Assembly: GCA_037969195.1 (NCBI GenBank)
Contig: JBBKWZ010000047.1
Coordinates: forward strand, 1-10,293
DNA from: JAHEJB01 sp037969195
Lineage (GTDB): Bacteria; Bacteroidota; Rhodothermia; Rhodothermales; Rubricoccaceae
Direction of reading: 5' to 3'
Length of the DNA stretch: 10,293 nucleotides
The translations under genes and the position numbers were made by a program. A model generated the notes under the pieces. That model was given only the letters and a program-made list of their open reading frames with translations, searched no databases and was not told where the DNA came from. Below, piece by piece: positions 7,135 to 10,293 of the stretch (within the stretch, counting starts at the first letter, position 1; every line of letters begins with the position of its first letter).

Positions 7135-7161
7135 TTCATTAATGGGAGCCTTCGCTATACT
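7135..7161 (+). promoter_or_regulatory. Weak candidate promoter for the transpeptidase pair
   Basis: TATACT at 7156-7161 resembles a -10 box, 39 bases before the ATG at 7201. The best -35-like match, TTCATT (7135-7140), is 15 bases away, which is short, and the Bacteroidota-type element TAnnTTTG is not met. The site lies in the 138-base divergent gap between the papain-like gene and the first transpeptidase, where promoters for both directions are expected. The gap also holds a six-T run at 7181-7186. This call is tentative. Confidence 0.25.
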
Positions 7162-7200
7162 GAAGGCGTTAGCTCACTTCTTTTTTGCCCTTCCCTGCGC

Positions 7201-8952
7201 ATGTCCCCCTCACTTGACCGGCTTTCTATGCCCGCTGCTCCGCTTGTAGCACTGTTTTTCCTGTTCGCAGGCGGCATTTTCGATGGTTGGTTTTCGTCGC
7301 CGGATACGGCGGTAGCTCCGGAAGCTATTGAGCGTGCACTTCATTCCACGCTCGCAAACACAGATAGCACGGGGCGCGTTTTCTTGCAGGGCGATTGGCT
7401 CGAACTCGACCCCATCGTTTCACAATTGTATGCGTCGCGGGAGTTTGCACCGCTTTGGGTTTCTTCCGTGGATCGCGTTAGTCTGACTCGGGCTCTGTCG
7501 ACGGCTCCAGAACACGGCATCTCCTTAGCATTGGTCTACGGTCTTCGAACTTCGCGGATCGCCGCACGAATCGCCCGACTCAATGAAGAGGCAAAAGAAT
7601 GGGAAGAAGGACACGTTGATCCACGTCCCGCGCTCCTCGCTGATTTTGACGTTCTTCTCACCCATGCCGTCCTCCGCTATGCGGACGCGCTGTCGGGGAG
7701 CCGCGTTGACCCGGCAAAGCTCTTCCCCGGCGGATGGTATGCGGGAACATCGAGCTTGAGTACCACAGCTGTGCGTTCAGCCGTGCGTGCTGGCCGAGCC
7801 GATCAGGTTGTGCAGGCGCTTGATGCGTTGCATCCAACACACACCGAGTATGGCGATCTTCAGGATGCTCTCGCGCGATTGCACGGAACGGCCGCTACGT
7901 GGACGCCAATCCCGGATGGCGGCCCGCTTTCCCCCGGAGAACGATCAATTCGGACGCCCTACCTGCGAGGACATCTTGGTGCGTTCGGCTACTTAGGCTC
8001 GGAGGACGCTCAGCATGGTTGGGATGCATCGGATGTATTTCTGTTTGACGAACAGCTCGCGGGCGCGTTGAATCTTTTCCTGATTGACCGCGGGCTCGCA
8101 TCCGATAGCGTGCTTACGGATGCGGCAACTGAGGCCCTCAACGTTGATATCAACACGTTAATTGAAACAGTTGAAATCAACTTGGAGCGTTGGCGGTGGT
8201 TGCCGAGTGATTTTGGCGACCTACACGTGCTTGTGAATCTCCCCTCTTTTGAACTCAACGTGCGCCTGCCTGCGGATGGAGGCAGATATCGCAACGGGCT
8301 TACGATGCCGGCTGTCATCGGCATGGTGAACGCTGGAACCTGGACGACACCCGTGATGAGCGATACGCTTGAGTCGATTGTATTCCACCCCTCGTGGTCG
8401 GTGCCGCGATCGATTCAGGCAAACAGCATCATCCCCCAGGCGCGTGCCGACAGTGGGACAACTTTGCCGATGCAAGGCTTTGACGTCTACGCTGGTGGAG
8501 CATGGGTGGACCCGACGATGGTGGACTGGGATGCGGCTCTCCCCGGGCAATATCGTTTCGTCCAGCGGCCCGGCCGCAGCAACCCTATGGGCCGTATCAA
8601 ATTCGTGATGCCAAACGATCAGGCCATTATCATCCACGACACGAATAATCGCGGCAACTTCGCCCGGCCAAGTCGAACGTTCTCGAATGGTTGTATTCAT
8701 GCGGGTGATGCTCGCGCGCTCGCCGAGTTTTTGTTGCATCGAACGAACGGATGGAACGCAGAGAACGTGGATGCGGCTTTGCGGCGTGGAGGGGAATGGG
8801 TTGTCCCGCTAGATAAGCGCGTGCCCACACACTTGTTGTACTTCACGGCATGGGCAGAGCCAGATGGCCGATTGCGGATCTACAACGACGTCTACGGACG
8901 TGACCGCCGTGTACGGCATGCGTTAGGATACGACGACGAAGTGGCGTCCTAA
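7201..8952 (+). CDS. YcbB-type L,D-transpeptidase with altered active-site motif
   Basis: This 583-residue periplasmic enzyme would form 3-3 cross-links in peptidoglycan or attach proteins to it. A hydrophobic segment at about residues 11-27 is a signal peptide or anchor without a lipobox Cys. Next come a scaffold domain (about 40-240), including REFAPLWVSS, then a peptidoglycan-binding-like helical region (about 245-315), then the YkuD catalytic domain from NLERWRW (327-333) onward. The end, YFTAWAEPDGRLRIYNDVYG, is typical of the family. The catalytic His479 (in IIHDT) and Cys498 are 19 residues apart, the same as His509/Cys528 of E. coli YcbB. The motif around the Cys reads SNGCIH instead of the usual SHGCIR: Asn496 replaces His and His500 replaces Arg. 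The usual VG[RK]P-x-x-TPVFS segment is also changed, to IGMVNAGTWTTPVMS. Start choice: ATG 7201 or 7228; in-frame codons upstream to 6970 run over the divergent gene. The leader is strongly pyrimidine-rich (17 of 20). A paralogue follows 113 bases downstream. Confidence 0.88.
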   Translation: MSPSLDRLSMPAAPLVALFFLFAGGIFDGWFSSPDTAVAPEAIERALHSTLANTDSTGRVFLQGDWLELDPIVSQLYASREFAPLWVSSVDRVSLTRALSTAPEHGISLALVYGLRTSRIAARIARLNEEAKEWEEGHVDPRPALLADFDVLLTHAVLRYADALSGSRVDPAKLFPGGWYAGTSSLSTTAVRSAVRAGRADQVVQALDALHPTHTEYGDLQDALARLHGTAATWTPIPDGGPLSPGERSIRTPYLRGHLGAFGYLGSEDAQHGWDASDVFLFDEQLAGALNLFLIDRGLASDSVLTDAATEALNVDINTLIETVEINLERWRWLPSDFGDLHVLVNLPSFELNVRLPADGGRYRNGLTMPAVIGMVNAGTWTTPVMSDTLESIVFHPSWSVPRSIQANSIIPQARADSGTTLPMQGFDVYAGGAWVDPTMVDWDAALPGQYRFVQRPGRSNPMGRIKFVMPNDQAIIIHDTNNRGNFARPSRTFSNGCIHAGDARALAEFLLHRTNGWNAENVDAALRRGGEWVVPLDKRVPTHLLYFTAWAEPDGRLRIYNDVYGRDRRVRHALGYDDEVAS

Positions 8953-8998
8953 ATCGGCGCGAATGTAGGGCCGTTTCGCCCCAATTCTTTATGGGTTG

Positions 8999-9016
8999 AG
9001 GTACGCGTTCGTACCT
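8999..9016. repeat. Inverted repeat between the two transpeptidase genes
   Basis: AGGTACG (8999-9005) and CGTACCT (9010-9016) form a perfect 7-base-pair stem with the 4-base loop CGTT, 50 bases before the ATG at 9066. No T-tract follows, so it does not look like an intrinsic terminator. It could be a leader hairpin, an operator or chance. A weaker GGGC/GCCC hairpin lies just upstream at 8968-8981. Confidence 0.5.
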
Positions 9017-9065
9017 TGGTGGATCGCCAAGCGCCAGCGTCGCTTTCACTCTCTCACCCGTCGCA

Positions 9066-10293
9066 ATGCAACAGCGCGAAAACCGCTTGCGCATACCTCC
9101 GGCCACGTTCGTCTTCCTTCTGCTAGGAATTGCAGGAAGCGTTGTATCTGCCTGCCAATCGTCAGACATTGAGCACCTCGCGAGCGCGGTAGACCCTTTT
9201 GACGGTGCTGAAGTCGCAATTCGCGGGCAACTCGCGGAGGATTCCACTGGATATGCTCTTGTCAACGGTGAACGAATAAGTCTTCATCCGTGTGTGGCGC
9301 CGTTCTATGCCGCACGGGCCTACGCTCCGGCTTGGACGAATTCGTCCGCGAGGGATACACTGATTGCGCTCATTCGGGGAAGCGGCGATGTCGGCCTCGA
9401 CCCGGAGCATTATCACATCTCGGCGTTTTCGGTAGCTACCGACACATCAGGCGTTGATTCGACTTCGTCCATCGTTGACCAAGATCTGCTACTCACGAAC
9501 GCCGTGTTCATTTTGGCGGACGATCTCTCGGGCCCGCGTGTGGATGTCCATGAACTTTATGGATCGAATTGGTTTGCGACGCGGCGTGCACTTCCCCCGG
9601 ATACAACGCTAGCGTCCGCTCTTGCCAGTCCTGACCCCGCTCAGGCGGTGGCACAAGCGATCGAACAGCTTCATCCCCAAGATCCCGAGTATAGAGCATT
9701 GCGAGCTATGGTGGCCCGGCAGAGGGCAATTGTAGAACGGGTCGACTGGCCTAATCTTCTCGCAGGCCGCGACATCGCTCCTGGCGACACTTCGGCGGTA
9801 GTGCCGACGCTTCGCGAACGGATGCGACTCGAAGGCCCGAGTCTCCCTGATCCTGTAGCGCAGTTAAGGACCATCTACGATCCAGTACTGGCAGCCGTCG
9901 TTCGGGCGTTTCAGACAAGCCGCGGGTTGGAACCAACCGGCCTTGTTGACCAGGTAACCCGCGTTGCAATGAATACACGGCCCACGGGTGAGTTCATCCC
10001 GCTCCTCACGTTGAATCTTGAACGCTGGCGTTGGCTTCCGAATGATCTCGGCGACTTCCATGTGCTTGCGAACATTCCCTCCTTCGAACTTGCCGTCCGC
10101 GAGCGGGTTGGCCAGGACTATACAGAACACCTTCGAATGAACACGGTTGTTGGCAGGCCATCGTGGGCAACACCAGTGTTTTCGGACACGATGACCCAAA
10201 TCGTCTTCAACCCAACCTGGACGATTCCCGCATCCATCCAAATAGAATCCTACGGGCGGGTCCGTCCGGGGGGGATGGTTCGCGATCCGGGGC
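9066..10293 (+). CDS. L,D-transpeptidase lipoprotein, YcbB-type (3' partial)
   Basis: The frame is open from ATG 9066 to the window end, giving 409 residues with no stop; the active-site Cys lies beyond the window. The N-terminus has basic residues, a hydrophobic core and the lipobox VSAC with Cys30, so it is probably a lipid-anchored periplasmic lipoprotein. The scaffold domain covers about residues 50-240, with the family pieces RAYAPAWTNS and GLDPEHYHI. A peptidoglycan-binding-like region (about 245-305) contains AVVRAFQTSRGLEPTGLVD. The YkuD domain begins near NLERWRWLPNDLGD (317-330). Its substrate-binding stretch VVGRPSWATPVFSDT is closer to the family norm than that of the upstream paralogue. 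The two proteins share matching order and many local identities, so this is a tandem duplication with divergence. The leader has no Shine-Dalgarno sequence (15 of 20 pyrimidines). It may be cotranscribed with the upstream gene, although 113 bases with a hairpin separate them. Confidence 0.9.
   Translation, partial: MQQRENRLRIPPATFVFLLLGIAGSVVSACQSSDIEHLASAVDPFDGAEVAIRGQLAEDSTGYALVNGERISLHPCVAPFYAARAYAPAWTNSSARDTLIALIRGSGDVGLDPEHYHISAFSVATDTSGVDSTSSIVDQDLLLTNAVFILADDLSGPRVDVHELYGSNWFATRRALPPDTTLASALASPDPAQAVAQAIEQLHPQDPEYRALRAMVARQRAIVERVDWPNLLAGRDIAPGDTSAVVPTLRERMRLEGPSLPDPVAQLRTIYDPVLAAVVRAFQTSRGLEPTGLVDQVTRVAMNTRPTGEFIPLLTLNLERWRWLPNDLGDFHVLANIPSFELAVRERVGQDYTEHLRMNTVVGRPSWATPVFSDTMTQIVFNPTWTIPASIQIESYGRVRPGGMVRDPG

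Noticed and set aside
7161..7186. GAAG...CTTC followed by six T as a terminator before the first transpeptidase
   Set aside because: The stem is only four base pairs with an 11-base loop, too weak for an intrinsic terminator. The T run is better seen as part of the pyrimidine-rich leader.
6970..7200. Upstream extension of the first transpeptidase
   Set aside because: It would overlap the 5' end of the divergent gene, and the extra residues do not look like a signal sequence. The ATG at 7201 places the hydrophobic segment at the N-terminus.
8968..8990. GGGC/GCCC hairpin after the first transpeptidase as a terminator
   Set aside because: The stem is four base pairs and the following CAATTCTTT is not a clean T-tract.

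Overview
The window carries nine protein genes: eight on the + strand and one on the - strand. Two are cut by the window edges. There is almost no intergenic space; the longest gap is about 140 bases. I see no tRNA, rRNA, CRISPR array, insertion sequence or phage gene. Base composition looks even, with GC in the mid-50s per cent by eye.

Organism: a didermic (Gram-negative type) bacterium. The evidence is a small outer-membrane beta-barrel ending in Phe, a lipoprotein signal with a lipobox, an RND/MMPL exporter and large YcbB-type L,D-transpeptidases. Six of the eight visible start codons lack a Shine-Dalgarno sequence, and five of these follow pyrimidine-rich leaders. That fits the Bacteroidota and relatives such as Rhodothermota/Balneolota, where Shine-Dalgarno use is weak. 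The assignment is inference, not proof.

Layout. Bases 1-2136: the 3' part of an MMPL/RND exporter, overlapped by 8 bases by yidD, a membrane-insertion factor. Bases 2173-2658: a small secreted beta-barrel protein. Bases 2744-5238: a tight cluster of sufE (sulfur transfer for Fe-S clusters), cysS (cysteinyl-tRNA synthetase) and a minimal HhH-GPD-like protein. It is closed by a clean intrinsic terminator at 5248-5272. Bases 5273-6214: a TerC/Alx-type membrane protein whose ATG directly abuts that terminator. Bases 6220-7062 (-): an unrecognised protein with a papain-like Cys/His/Asp signature, convergent with the terC-family gene and divergent from what follows. Bases 7201-10293: two tandem paralogous L,D-transpeptidases. 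The first has altered residues around its catalytic Cys. The second is a predicted lipoprotein and runs off the window.

Most of this is envelope biology (export, membrane insertion, beta-barrel, peptidoglycan cross-linking) plus sulfur/cysteine housekeeping. I did not find a convincing new multi-gene system. The items most worth a second look are the papain-like orphan, the first transpeptidase's motif changes, the terminator flush with a start codon, and the pyrimidine-rich leaders.
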